From: Nitrosopumilaceae archaeon
GTDB taxonomy: Archaea; Thermoproteota; Nitrososphaeria; Nitrososphaerales; Nitrosopumilaceae
DNA length: 15,501 nucleotides
NCBI GenBank assembly: GCA_020027255.1
Contig: JAHRAP010000034.1
Span: 1-15,501 of the forward strand
Reading direction: 5' to 3'
In this document: in pieces, positions 1 to 7,477 of the stretch
How positions within the stretch are numbered: the first letter of the stretch is position 1
Layout of the letters: every line of letters starts with the position of its first letter
Position numbers and translations under genes: made by a program
The notes under the pieces: model-generated
Database searches by the model: none
What the model was told of the DNA's origin: nothing
The model's input: the letters and a program-made list of their open reading frames with translations, nothing else

Positions 1-36
1 ATACACTACTAAAATTTAACTCATTTTAACCAAAGC

Positions 37-44
37 TTAATTTA
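37..44 (+). promoter_or_regulatory. Putative TATA box of the anchored hypothetical gene
   Basis: TTAATTTA lies 26-33 nt before the ATG at 70. This spacing fits a leaderless archaeal transcript starting at or near the ATG. In such AT-rich DNA the match alone is weak; the spacing is the main support. Confidence 0.35.
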
Positions 45-69
45 GAAATTAGAACAGAATTAATTTGTT

Positions 70-579
70 ATGCATAAAATGTTATTATTTTTCGTTATAA
101 TTGTAATAATTTGTACAGTTTCATTTATACTCCAAATCTCTTTGGAATCTTTGTTCACGCCATCCCATTCAACAGATTCCATCAATCTAGAGTATATTAA
201 ATATGAATTAATGCATAATCAAAATAATACAATCACATCTATGCAGTCTGAAATATTAATAATTGAAGAAAATGGAATCATGCATTATAAAATGGTTTCA
301 CACAACAATATTCTAGAAAAAGAATCAGAATTACCTCACGATGAACTCCAAAAGTTAATATCAATAATTAAAGATACTGGTTTTTTGTCATTGGCTCAAG
401 ATTACTTATACTCAAATAACCCTGTTAACAATAATTTTAATAAGCATATGTTGAATATCTCATTTAACTCCAAACAGCACAAAATCTCCTGGAATACAAA
501 CGATGCAATTATTTCTCCTCCGATAATAAATGCTGTTGAATTAGAATTAAGTAGGATCATCTCTCAATTAATCAAATAA
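70..579 (+). CDS. Membrane-anchored hypothetical protein
   Basis: This 169-residue protein is not recognised as a named family. Residues about 4-25 form one strongly hydrophobic helix after a short basic start (MHK). That looks like an uncleaved signal anchor, or a signal peptide, placing the rest outside the membrane. The remaining ~140 residues are soluble and polar. Their order is a beta-type stretch (about 60-85), a helix with the pattern LPHDELQKLISIIKDTGF (about 88-105), a beta pair (about 125-143) and a final helix ending LSRIISQLIK. This resembles small archaeal exported domains that follow 'strand-strand, helix, tyrosine/asparagine loop, strand-strand, helix', in the manner of emfourin-like folds. 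That resemblance is an impression, not a proven match. No cysteines or metal motif are seen in the exported part. The gene ends 25 bp before pdxS, but pdxS appears to have its own promoter. The ATG at 70 is chosen because it precedes the anchor; the ATG at 79 is possible. Confidence 0.7.
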   Translation: MHKMLLFFVIIVIICTVSFILQISLESLFTPSHSTDSINLEYIKYELMHNQNNTITSMQSEILIIEENGIMHYKMVSHNNILEKESELPHDELQKLISIIKDTGFLSLAQDYLYSNNPVNNNFNKHMLNISFNSKQHKISWNTNDAIISPPIINAVELELSRIISQLIK

Positions 580-583
580 ATAT
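574..583 (+). promoter_or_regulatory. Putative TATA box of pdxS
   Basis: AAATAAATAT lies 22-31 nt upstream of the pdxS ATG at 605 and overlaps the stop codon of the preceding gene. The spacing predicts a transcript that starts at or a base or two before the ATG, with no leader. Confidence 0.45.
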
Positions 584-604
584 GCTGGAAGTAATATTCT
601 TTAT

Positions 605-1570
605 ATGATCTCATTATGTGGAGATATTACAAATCCAAAAGGCGTCATTAAGCGTAAAATAAATCTAGGTGATGTTGTTTGCGGAACAACTACTTTGAAA
701 CGTGGTTTTGCACACATGTTGAAAAATGGTGTTATCATGGATGTCACTTCAGTTGAACAAGCTCATATTGCAGAAGATGCAGGTGCTGTGGCTGTCATGG
801 TATTGGATAAACTTCCATCTGATGTTAGAAAAGCAGGTGGAGTAGCTCGCACTGCAAGTATAAAAATAATTAACGAAATTATGAATACTGTGACAATACC
901 AGTAATGGCAAAATGTAGAATAGGTCATGTATATGAAGCTCATGTATTAGAAAAAACTAATGTTGATATGATTGACGAGTCTGAAGTATTGACTCCAGCA
1001 GATGAAAATCATCATATCTGGAAATGGAATTTCACTACTCCATTTGTTAATGGCTGTCGTTCATTATCAGAAGCTCTTCGAAGAATTGAAGAAGGAGCTT
1101 CTATGATTCGAACTAAAGGAGAACCAGGAACTGGTAATGTTGTAGAAGCTATTAGACATATTAACAAAGTTAACTATGATTTAGCCATATTGCAATCAAT
1201 GAAAAATTCTGGTAACGAGCACATTCTTATCAATCTAGCTCGTGATTTTAGAGTGTCTTACTCCACATTAGAAAAGACAGCACACCTTGGTAGATTACCT
1301 GTAGTTAATTTTGCTGCAGGTGGAATTTCCACCCCAGCTGATGCAGCATATCTCATGTCTCTAGGATGCGATGGAATTTTCGTAGGATCAGGTATATTTA
1401 AGTCGTCAGATGCCAAAGAACGAGCATATGCAATAGTTCTTGCTACTACTTTTTGGAATGATCCTGATAAAGTGCAAGAAGCACAAAATCTAATTGACGA
1501 AAAAGAATCAATGATCGGACTAGACATCAAAGAATTAGAATTACAAATGCAAAAAAGAGGAAGTAATTAA
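605..1570 (+). CDS. pdxS: Pyridoxal 5'-phosphate synthase, synthase subunit PdxS
   Basis: PdxS is the lyase half of the DXP-independent vitamin B6 enzyme. It condenses ribose 5-phosphate, glyceraldehyde 3-phosphate and ammonia (supplied by PdxT) into pyridoxal 5'-phosphate in the cytoplasm. The 321 residues cover the full (beta/alpha)8 barrel. The expected catalytic residues all sit at a constant offset of 22 from the Bacillus numbering: D46 in IMDV, K103 in MAKCRIGH (Schiff-base lysine), D124 and E126 in MIDESEVLTPAD, and K171 in MIRTKGEPGTGN (second lysine). The phosphate-binding stretch VNFAAGGISTPADAAYL (234-250) and GIFVGSGIFKS (257-267) are intact. The N-terminus is about 22 residues longer than in Bacillus. 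The next in-frame Met is residue 38, which would remove the start of the barrel, so the ATG at 605 is chosen, also because a TATA-like box sits 22-31 nt upstream. pdxT follows with no gap. The gene is visibly less AT-rich than its neighbours, as expected for a conserved protein. Confidence 0.97.
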   Translation: MISLCGDITNPKGVIKRKINLGDVVCGTTTLKRGFAHMLKNGVIMDVTSVEQAHIAEDAGAVAVMVLDKLPSDVRKAGGVARTASIKIINEIMNTVTIPVMAKCRIGHVYEAHVLEKTNVDMIDESEVLTPADENHHIWKWNFTTPFVNGCRSLSEALRRIEEGASMIRTKGEPGTGNVVEAIRHINKVNYDLAILQSMKNSGNEHILINLARDFRVSYSTLEKTAHLGRLPVVNFAAGGISTPADAAYLMSLGCDGIFVGSGIFKSSDAKERAYAIVLATTFWNDPDKVQEAQNLIDEKESMIGLDIKELELQMQKRGSN

Positions 1571-2203
1571 ATGGATCATATTAATATTGGCATATTATCT
1601 ATACAGGGAGACGTTGAGGAAAATATATTGGCAACACGATATTGTTTTAAAAAATTAAGCTGTGTTGGCGTTGTAAACGAAATTAATAACGATACACAAA
1701 TATCAAAGCTAGATGGATTGATAATTCCTGGAGGTGAAAGTACTACCATTGCAAAATTATCTACTGTTTATCAATTGCTAAAAAAACTGCAAAACAAAAT
1801 AAATTGTGGAATGCCCGTGTTTGGTATTTGTGCTGGATTGATACTTTTGTCAAAACATATTAATGACAAAAAAATTGGTCAAACCAACCAAATACACATG
1901 GATCTGCTAGATGTTGAAGTAGAACGGAATCATTTTGGTAGACAACAAAATTCATTTGAATCTGATATCGAAATCATGTTGCACAAAATGATCAAGACTA
2001 AAGGTATTTTTATTAGATCTCCTAGCATCACCAAAATTGGAACCAATGTACAAATTTTATCAAAATTATATGACAACATTATTGCAGTCCGCCAAAATAA
2101 TATAATCGCAACATCTTTTCATCCAGAATTGACGCGCGATATAGTATTATATGAATATTTCATCTCCATGGCACAAAAATATCATGCCAACACCCAAATC
2201 TAA
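1571..2203 (+). CDS. pdxT: Pyridoxal 5'-phosphate synthase, glutaminase subunit PdxT
   Basis: PdxT is the class I glutamine amidotransferase that releases ammonia from glutamine and channels it to PdxS. At 210 residues it is near the normal family length. The family glutamine-site motif GGESTT is at 54-59, the nucleophile elbow FGICAGL has C87, and the other two triad residues are H184 and E186 in SFHPEL. The oxyanion and subunit-contact region around RNHFGRQQNSFE (119-130) is also present. The ATG starts directly after the pdxS TAA (TAAATG), so the two are surely one operon. A GAGG about 10 nt upstream (1557-1560), inside the end of pdxS, could act as the ribosome-binding site. The gene runs into the convergent oxidoreductase gene, and the two coding ends overlap by 4 bp (2200-2203). 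Confidence 0.96.
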   Translation: MDHINIGILSIQGDVEENILATRYCFKKLSCVGVVNEINNDTQISKLDGLIIPGGESTTIAKLSTVYQLLKKLQNKINCGMPVFGICAGLILLSKHINDKKIGQTNQIHMDLLDVEVERNHFGRQQNSFESDIEIMLHKMIKTKGIFIRSPSITKIGTNVQILSKLYDNIIAVRQNNIIATSFHPELTRDIVLYEYFISMAQKYHANTQI

Positions 2204-3192
2204 TTCGCCTTTAAAATTATTTTTCCAAAATGCTGGCCGCTTTCCAATTTTCTATGTGCTAGTCTCGCATCTTGCAAATTAATGATAGAATCAATAATCG
2301 GTGTTATTTTTTTTAACTTCATAAATTTATGTAATTCAACTAATTGAGATTTATAGCCCATGTAAATCCCAAATATGTTGATTCGCTTGTTATATATATC
2401 TGATATATTTACTTTGGTGTGATTTCCAGTTGTAACTCCACAAGTAGCCATTTTGCCACCGACTTTTAGCATATTAATGCTAGTTGGCCATGTTTTTGTG
2501 CCTACGTGATCTATAACGTGATCTACTCCTTTACTAGTATTTTTCCTAATTAATTTTAAAACGTTGTTCTTTTTTCTATTTATTACTACATTGGCCCCTA
2601 TTTTTTTCATCAATTCGATCTTGTTGTCTTCTGAAACAGTTGTAGTTACATTGCATCCTTTAGACTTGGCTAATAAAATAGACGCAGTGCCAATTCCGCT
2701 ATTGCCTCCCCACACAAAAACTTCATCTCCAACTTTGCAATCTAATGTTTGTAAAATATTCCATACTGTTAGATATGACACATTCAGAGCACATGATTCA
2801 ATTGTCGATAACCATTGTGGTTTTTTCACTATACATTGTTTTGGAACTCTTACAAATTCTGCATATCCACCATTATAATCACTGCACCCGCTTATCATGT
2901 TTAACCGATTTATGGAATTAACATCATTTATTACAGGATATACAACAACTTCATCTCCTAGACTAAAACCTTCTATATCATTTTCCAAATTGCCGCATAT
3001 ATCACTCCCTAATATATGTGGGAATTTTATTTTTTGCAAGCATAATCCATTTCGTACTCTTAGGTCCAAATGATTTAATGCACAGTATCTAACTTTTATA
3101 ATAACATGATCTGACATATTTTTAGGTTTTTTAATATTTGTATATGATAATACCTTGCTATCTCCATGCTTTTTAATAATTACAGCTCTCAA
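2200..3192 (-). CDS. MDR-superfamily (zinc-less) alcohol dehydrogenase / quinone oxidoreductase
   Basis: This 330-residue protein is a medium-chain dehydrogenase/reductase that would use NAD(P)H in the cytoplasm; the substrate cannot be read from sequence. The N-terminal GroES-like domain (about 1-125) has the usual start MRAVIIKKHG and the stretch PHILGSDICG (58-67). The Rossmann domain follows, with the nucleotide loop VWGGNSGIGTASILLAK (160-176) and VGGKMATCGVTTG (244-256). The catalytic-zinc positions are not kept: the usual Cys is N40 in ALNHLD, and the His-Glu pair is missing. The structural-zinc lobe with four cysteines is shortened to a loop around SGCSDYNGGYAEF (101-113). It therefore looks like a quinone-oxidoreductase-type member rather than a true zinc alcohol dehydrogenase. 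The start is TTG at 3192, overlapping the valS TGA as TTGA. No ATG could replace it without losing conserved sequence, so translational coupling to valS is likely. Confidence 0.85.
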   Translation of the reverse strand: MRAVIIKKHGDSKVLSYTNIKKPKNMSDHVIIKVRYCALNHLDLRVRNGLCLQKIKFPHILGSDICGNLENDIEGFSLGDEVVVYPVINDVNSINRLNMISGCSDYNGGYAEFVRVPKQCIVKKPQWLSTIESCALNVSYLTVWNILQTLDCKVGDEVFVWGGNSGIGTASILLAKSKGCNVTTTVSEDNKIELMKKIGANVVINRKKNNVLKLIRKNTSKGVDHVIDHVGTKTWPTSINMLKVGGKMATCGVTTGNHTKVNISDIYNKRINIFGIYMGYKSQLVELHKFMKLKKITPIIDSIINLQDARLAHRKLESGQHFGKIILKAN

Positions 3193-5522
3193 TTATTATT
3201 ACGTTTTTGTTTTATACGATGCATAGCTAACAAATCATTTTTAAAAATATCTAATTCATTTGGTATCGCTATTTCAATTTGTTTATTTAATGAAATTTTA
3301 TTATTTTTCTTTGCGTTCCAAATTTTAGAATTAAATTCCATAATTCTATATGTAAGCGACGTCATATCATCGCAATTTTCTATTTCAACTTGTTTTTGTG
3401 TATGTATGCTATTTTGCGAATATATTTTTTTCCAAATGTAATCAGTAATAAAAGGTGTTATTGGTGCTAGAAGTAGTAATATTGACGATAAAGATTTATG
3501 AAGAGTATATATGGCGCTATTTTGTTCTTCTACAGATACTCCATTGCCATAAGCTCTATTCTTAACCATTTCTATATAATGAGATGCAAAAATATTCCAT
3601 GTGAATTCTCTAATCTTTGTAGACGGGACGTAAAAATTATAATTTTTGTATCCTTCTTTACAATCAGCTATTAGTTTGTTGATTTCAGATAATATCCATT
3701 TATCTGTATTATTTACCAATTCGCATTTTGTTATTGTGAAATTGGAAACAAATTTTGATATATTCCATAATTTACTCAGAAATTTTTTTGCAGATTCAAT
3801 TTTATCTACAGAGCATCTAAAATCATATCCATGATTCACTATACTTGCGCTCCAAAACCTGAACGCGTCGGCACCAAATTCATTTATTATTGGTAGTGGA
3901 TCTATAGCATTTTTTAAGCTCTTGCTCATTTTTAATCCTTTATTATCTAACCCATGACCCATTATCCATGCATTTGACCATGGTATTTTATCACTAATTT
4001 GATTACAACGTAATAGAGTATAATATAACCAAGTTCTCACAATATCCTTAGCTTGTGGTCTTATTGAAGTAGGATATGTTTTTTTGAAAAAGTATTTGTT
4101 TTTGCCAAATTTTGTTATAAACAAAGGAGATATGCTAGAATCCATCCATGTGTCTAATATTTTTTCTTCTCCCTTAAATTCTGTAGATCCACATTTGAAA
4201 CATTCATCTATCGGACATTTATCTTTCCACGGGGAATAGTATTTTCCAGGACTTGGTACATGTGGTTCTAAGCATTTTTTACAATGCCAAATTGGTATTT
4301 CAGTTCCATAATATCGTCTTCTTGATATGGGCCAATCCATGGATATTGAGTTAATCCAATCAATCAAAATTTGTTTGTGAGTTTGGGGATAAAATTTTAT
4401 TTTAGAACATAGATTTTTAATTTTTTTAATTTCATTTTTTTGTTTAAGATAATATTCTTGCATTGGTATTATTTCGATAGGTGTTTTACTTCTTTCAGAA
4501 ACTGGTATATTATGATTTATTTTTTCGATTTTTTCAACAACTCCGAGATTTTTAAGGTCTTCGATTATCTGAACGCGTGCGTTCTCTACTTTGAGTCCTG
4601 AATATTTTCCTGTTGCAGATGTCATTTTACCGTCACGATCAATGGATATTATTTCATTTAATTTCATTTCTCTAAATAACGTTACATCGTTTTGATCTCC
4701 ATAGCTACATACCATAACAGCTCCTGTGCCAAATTCCATCTTTACAGAACGATGTTGGCATATTTCAACCACTTTGTTGAATATTGGAATTATTGCTTTT
4801 TTACCTACAATTTCTGTATACCTTTTATCATCTGGATGAACTATGATGATTTGACATGAGCATAACAATTCTGGTCTTGTACTTGATATAGTTATAGTTC
4901 TATCAGAGTCTGTTAAATTAAATTTTATATACACTAATTTCGTTTTGATATCTAAATATGTTATTTCGGCATCTGATATTGTGGTCTTAGTGTAGCTATC
5001 ATAGTTATTTGGTCTATTGGCTAAATAAATACAATCATTGTTCCACAATTCTATAAATGTAGATTGAGTTAAAGTTCTATATTCTTCTGAATCAGTTCGA
5101 TAGTGATTTATAAAATCTCCGCTTATTCCTAATCGTTTCATTATATGTAATATCTCATTTTCCAATTCATCTAGGCTTTTTCTACATAAGATTAAAAATT
5201 CTTCGCGGTTTATATTTTGTATTCTTATGTGATATTTTTTTTCTGTGTATATTTCGACTGGAAGTCCATTTCTATCTATCCCTATTGGAAAATACACATT
5301 AGCTCCTGACATTCTGGCCGTTCGTGCAATCATATCGATCTGTGCATAATGAGCTGCAGCTCCAATATGCCATGGTTTGCCTGAAGGATATGGCGGCGGT
5401 GTGTCTATAACAAAATTATTTTCTGCCGGTGTAAAATTGTATATATGATCATTATTCCATTCTTGCATTATTTGTGACTCTAATTTTGGATCCCATGATT
5501 TACCATTTATTTTTTTGGACAT
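3189..5522 (-). CDS. valS: Valyl-tRNA synthetase (archaeal type)
   Basis: This class Ia aminoacyl-tRNA synthetase charges tRNA-Val in the cytoplasm and edits mischarged threonine. It has 777 residues. In order it shows the HIGH box in the archaeal form PSGKPWHIGAAAHY (46-59) and the CP1 editing domain (about 195-345) with SSTRPELL (213-220) and FGTGAVMVCSYGDQNDV (264-280). Then come the signature DWPISRRRYYGTEIPIWHC (396-414), a zinc knuckle from C414, C417, C441 and C444, ILDTWMDSSISPL (455-467) and KMSKS at 531-535. The GADAFRFWSAS...NHGYDFRCS stretch (550-571) is typical of ValRS. The all-alpha anticodon-binding domain follows, and there is no long C-terminal coiled coil of the bacterial type. 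Leucyl and isoleucyl enzymes were considered and set aside because of these ValRS motifs. The gene starts 2 nt after the QueD-like gene and overlaps the oxidoreductase start by 4 nt, so the three form one transcription unit. Confidence 0.93.
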   Translation of the reverse strand: MSKKINGKSWDPKLESQIMQEWNNDHIYNFTPAENNFVIDTPPPYPSGKPWHIGAAAHYAQIDMIARTARMSGANVYFPIGIDRNGLPVEIYTEKKYHIRIQNINREEFLILCRKSLDELENEILHIMKRLGISGDFINHYRTDSEEYRTLTQSTFIELWNNDCIYLANRPNNYDSYTKTTISDAEITYLDIKTKLVYIKFNLTDSDRTITISSTRPELLCSCQIIIVHPDDKRYTEIVGKKAIIPIFNKVVEICQHRSVKMEFGTGAVMVCSYGDQNDVTLFREMKLNEIISIDRDGKMTSATGKYSGLKVENARVQIIEDLKNLGVVEKIEKINHNIPVSERSKTPIEIIPMQEYYLKQKNEIKKIKNLCSKIKFYPQTHKQILIDWINSISMDWPISRRRYYGTEIPIWHCKKCLEPHVPSPGKYYSPWKDKCPIDECFKCGSTEFKGEEKILDTWMDSSISPLFITKFGKNKYFFKKTYPTSIRPQAKDIVRTWLYYTLLRCNQISDKIPWSNAWIMGHGLDNKGLKMSKSLKNAIDPLPIINEFGADAFRFWSASIVNHGYDFRCSVDKIESAKKFLSKLWNISKFVSNFTITKCELVNNTDKWILSEINKLIADCKEGYKNYNFYVPSTKIREFTWNIFASHYIEMVKNRAYGNGVSVEEQNSAIYTLHKSLSSILLLLAPITPFITDYIWKKIYSQNSIHTQKQVEIENCDDMTSLTYRIMEFNSKIWNAKKNNKISLNKQIEIAIPNELDIFKNDLLAMHRIKQKRNNN

Positions 5523-5524
5523 GT

Positions 5525-6337
5525 TTAATTTCGTGTTATGTGGGATATTATATGTGCACCTTTGTTGTACCCTTCATATATGTAAACACCTATAGATTCT
5601 ATATTTTTTGGCAACATTGGAGATAAAATTTTAACAATCTCGGAAGATAAATTTTCTACTGTAGCCTCACCATCAAGCATGTATGCAGTATCTCTCGGAA
5701 CATGCAAATCAAAAACACCTTTAGGCCCACTGAACATTATCTGATAATGCAATTCATCTACATTTTTTAAATATTTTTTATTAATAAAAAACTTATGATC
5801 TAACTTAGATATTGCATTTTTGATAATTTGTTTTGCATCTGTGAAATCAATCAAGAGGTTATTTTTCATTTTGCCAGTTAATTCTATAAATACCGAAGAT
5901 GTATGTCCATGTAATATTGAACATTTCTTGACTAAAGGTAAGATATGTGCATAATCAAACGATAGAGACGGTTCATCTATAAATATAGATCCACGTGAAG
6001 AATCATTTTCTAATTGATCCATAAAATTAATCTCATTTATTTTATAATTTTTATTACCTATGCCAATTATTTTTAATTTAGGCATTTCTTTTTTAAGCAT
6101 TTTAAATTTTAATACATCACCATCATTTTCAATTATCTCGATCATGCCATGTTTTGTGTTAAAATCAACATTACACGTTTTTCCGTTTTTTAACATGATT
6201 TTATGTTTGTATGTATAACTATGACCCAAAAATGTAAGTAGATTTGCTATAGTGAATTCTGTTCTAGTTTCTAGTAAATTGCCATTTTGATCAATATATT
6301 TAAAATCTGAATCTAAAATAGCATTATTTGAATCCAT
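5525..6337 (-). CDS. QueD/PTPS-family protein with an extra N-terminal nuclease-like domain
   Basis: The C-terminal half (about 122-267 of 270) is a 6-pyruvoyl-tetrahydropterin synthase / 6-carboxy-tetrahydropterin synthase (QueD) domain. It has zinc ligands H131, H143 and H145 in FDYAH and HGH, catalytic Cys C139 in KKCSILHGH, LLIDFTDAK (161-169), LDHKFF (179-184), TVENLSSE (226-233) and E255 near the end. A C-x3-HGH site fits QueD, which makes 6-carboxytetrahydropterin for deazapurine (archaeosine) synthesis. The N-terminal ~105 residues are not part of that family. They contain RTEFTIANLLTFLG (25-38), a TYKH strand, NVDFN (56-60) and MIEIIE (65-70). That order, E27-D58-E67, resembles a PD-(D/E)XK nuclease-like fold, but the lysine expected after E67 is replaced by isoleucine, so activity is doubtful. 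This domain call is inference. A TATA-like box lies 22-30 nt upstream of the ATG, and valS follows after 2 nt. Confidence 0.82.
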   Translation of the reverse strand: MDSNNAILDSDFKYIDQNGNLLETRTEFTIANLLTFLGHSYTYKHKIMLKNGKTCNVDFNTKHGMIEIIENDGDVLKFKMLKKEMPKLKIIGIGNKNYKINEINFMDQLENDSSRGSIFIDEPSLSFDYAHILPLVKKCSILHGHTSSVFIELTGKMKNNLLIDFTDAKQIIKNAISKLDHKFFINKKYLKNVDELHYQIMFSGPKGVFDLHVPRDTAYMLDGEATVENLSSEIVKILSPMLPKNIESIGVYIYEGYNKGAHIISHITRN

Positions 6338-6358
6338 CTATCAAAATGATTGATTTGA

Positions 6359-6367
6359 ATATATAAA
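6359..6367 (-). promoter_or_regulatory. Putative TATA box of the QueD-like gene operon
   Basis: On the minus strand this reads TTTATATAT, 22-30 nt ahead of the ATG at 6337. It sits in the 40-bp gap after the carbinolamine dehydratase gene. It suggests the QueD-like, valS and oxidoreductase operon has its own leaderless promoter rather than depending on the upstream gene. Confidence 0.5.
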
Positions 6368-6377
6368 TTCTGTATAT

Positions 6378-6671
6378 TTATAAATCATTTTGTATTGTGT
6401 TTAAAATCTTGGCTAATTTAATATCTTTGTTAGTTATTCCTCCAGCATCATGTGTTGTTAAACTTATTTCTACTATATTGAAAAGATTTCTCCAATTTGG
6501 ATGATGATTAAGTTTTTCAATATGTAATGCAGATCTAACCATAAAACCAAATGCCTGGTTAAAATCGTTAAAATAAAATTTTTTGTTTAATTTATTGCCA
6601 ATTAATTTCCAATCATTGATGACATTCATTTCTTTTTCTAATTTTTTGCCAGATAGACACATCAATTTCAT
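6378..6671 (-). CDS. Pterin-4a-carbinolamine dehydratase
   Basis: The family (PCD/DCoH, PhhB) dehydrates 4a-hydroxytetrahydropterin, recycling the pterin cofactor of aromatic amino-acid hydroxylases. In many microbes the true partner is unknown. The 97 residues match the full small domain: an N-terminal helix and strand with WKLIGNKLNKKFYFNDFNQAFGFM (21-44), the active-site helix HIEKLNHHPNW with H56, H57 and P58, the strand NIVEISLTTHDAGGIT with H74, and D83 in the last helix. The next gene downstream encodes a QueD/PTPS-family protein, also a pterin enzyme, which suggests a shared pathway, though 40 bp and a likely promoter separate them. No pterin-dependent hydroxylase is in the window. 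Starts at residue 1 or 4 are both possible. Confidence 0.9.
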   Translation of the reverse strand: MKLMCLSGKKLEKEMNVINDWKLIGNKLNKKFYFNDFNQAFGFMVRSALHIEKLNHHPNWRNLFNIVEISLTTHDAGGITNKDIKLAKILNTIQNDL

Positions 6672-6703
6672 TATGCTATTATAATTTTGTTCTTACATTA
6701 ATG

Positions 6704-6712
6704 TTTATTTAA
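6704..6712 (+). promoter_or_regulatory. Possible TATA box of the asparagine-synthase-like gene
   Basis: TTTATTTAA lies 28-36 nt before the ATG at 6740, in the 68-bp gap between this gene and the divergent dehydratase gene. The spacing is slightly long, so the transcript may have a leader of a few bases. The call is tentative because the whole gap is AT-rich. Confidence 0.3.
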
Positions 6713-6739
6713 CAGATTCTTGTTTTATTGATGTTATAG

Positions 6740-7477
6740 ATGATGTTGCAGAGCATGTTGAATGAAATTAATAATACAATCAGAATCACTGTTCCGCACA
6801 AAAAGATTGTTGTTTCTTTTTCTGGAGGAGTAGATAGTGCTTTTCTAGCTAAAATATGCAGTGATCTAAAATATGATGTAACATTACTTACTATAGGTTT
6901 TGAAAATTGTCATGATATTTTATTTGCCAAGCAAATAAGCCATTTGATTAATCTACCTCATAAAACATATGAAATAGATTACAATGAATTTAATGAAATT
7001 AAACAACATATGAAAAAAAAAATAAATGTTGACAGCATATCATGGATTGAAAATAGTATTGCATTTTATTATATATCTAAAGTTTCACGTCAACTTGGAT
7101 TTGATGTAATTGTAACTGCCAATGGTATTGATGAATTATTTTGTGGTTATGATATTTATCGACGAATAATGCCTTGTAGCGATGATAAAATTTTGCAGAC
7201 AATGAATATTAAATTAAAAAATGAAATTTCTATGTTGAATAAAATAAGTTCTATATCTTCTATATTCGACATTACATTGGTACATCCATTCTTATTACGT
7301 AATTTTATCGAATTTGCCAAGCAAGTACCTTTGTTTTACAAAATACGCGGAGAAAATGATTTCCTGCGTAAACATATAATACGAACTCTTGCCTTTCAAG
7401 TAGGAGTGCCAAAAATCTCAGCTTATAAACGCAAGAAATCGATGCAATATGGCTCTGCCATACATAAATTTATTTGA
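6740..7477 (+). CDS. Stand-alone asparagine-synthase domain protein
   Basis: The 245 residues form an ATP-pyrophosphatase of the asparagine synthase B type (the C-terminal half of AsnB). The P-loop is SFSGGVDSA at 26-34. The second ATP/aspartate site ANGIDELFCGYDIY (127-140) corresponds to the GDGADELFGGY motif. VHPFLL (181-186) and the late stretch KISAYKRKKSMQYGSAI (225-241) match the end of the family. There is no N-terminal glutaminase domain with a catalytic Cys2, so it would have to use free ammonium, obtain it from a separate partner, or do something else. It would activate a carboxylate by adenylation; asparagine synthesis is the simplest guess, not proven. The cysteine-zinc motif of QueC is absent, so despite the pterin genes nearby it is not a preQ0 synthase. 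The gene ends 8 bp inside the end of convergent purB. Confidence 0.8.
   Translation: MMLQSMLNEINNTIRITVPHKKIVVSFSGGVDSAFLAKICSDLKYDVTLLTIGFENCHDILFAKQISHLINLPHKTYEIDYNEFNEIKQHMKKKINVDSISWIENSIAFYYISKVSRQLGFDVIVTANGIDELFCGYDIYRRIMPCSDDKILQTMNIKLKNEISMLNKISSISSIFDITLVHPFLLRNFIEFAKQVPLFYKIRGENDFLRKHIIRTLAFQVGVPKISAYKRKKSMQYGSAIHKFI

Noticed and set aside
2564..2878. Open frame of 104 codons opposite the oxidoreductase gene
   Set aside because: Antisense to a recognisable enzyme, with no motif and no promoter-like context.
3189..5522. Leucyl- or isoleucyl-tRNA synthetase for the large synthetase gene
   Set aside because: The blocks around DWPISRRRYYGTEIPIW and NHGYDFRCS are of the valyl enzyme.
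6740..7477. Reading the PP-loop protein as QueC (preQ0 synthase), which would complete a QueD-QueC pair
   Set aside because: It has the asparagine-synthase motif ANGIDELFCGY and lacks the four-cysteine zinc site of QueC.
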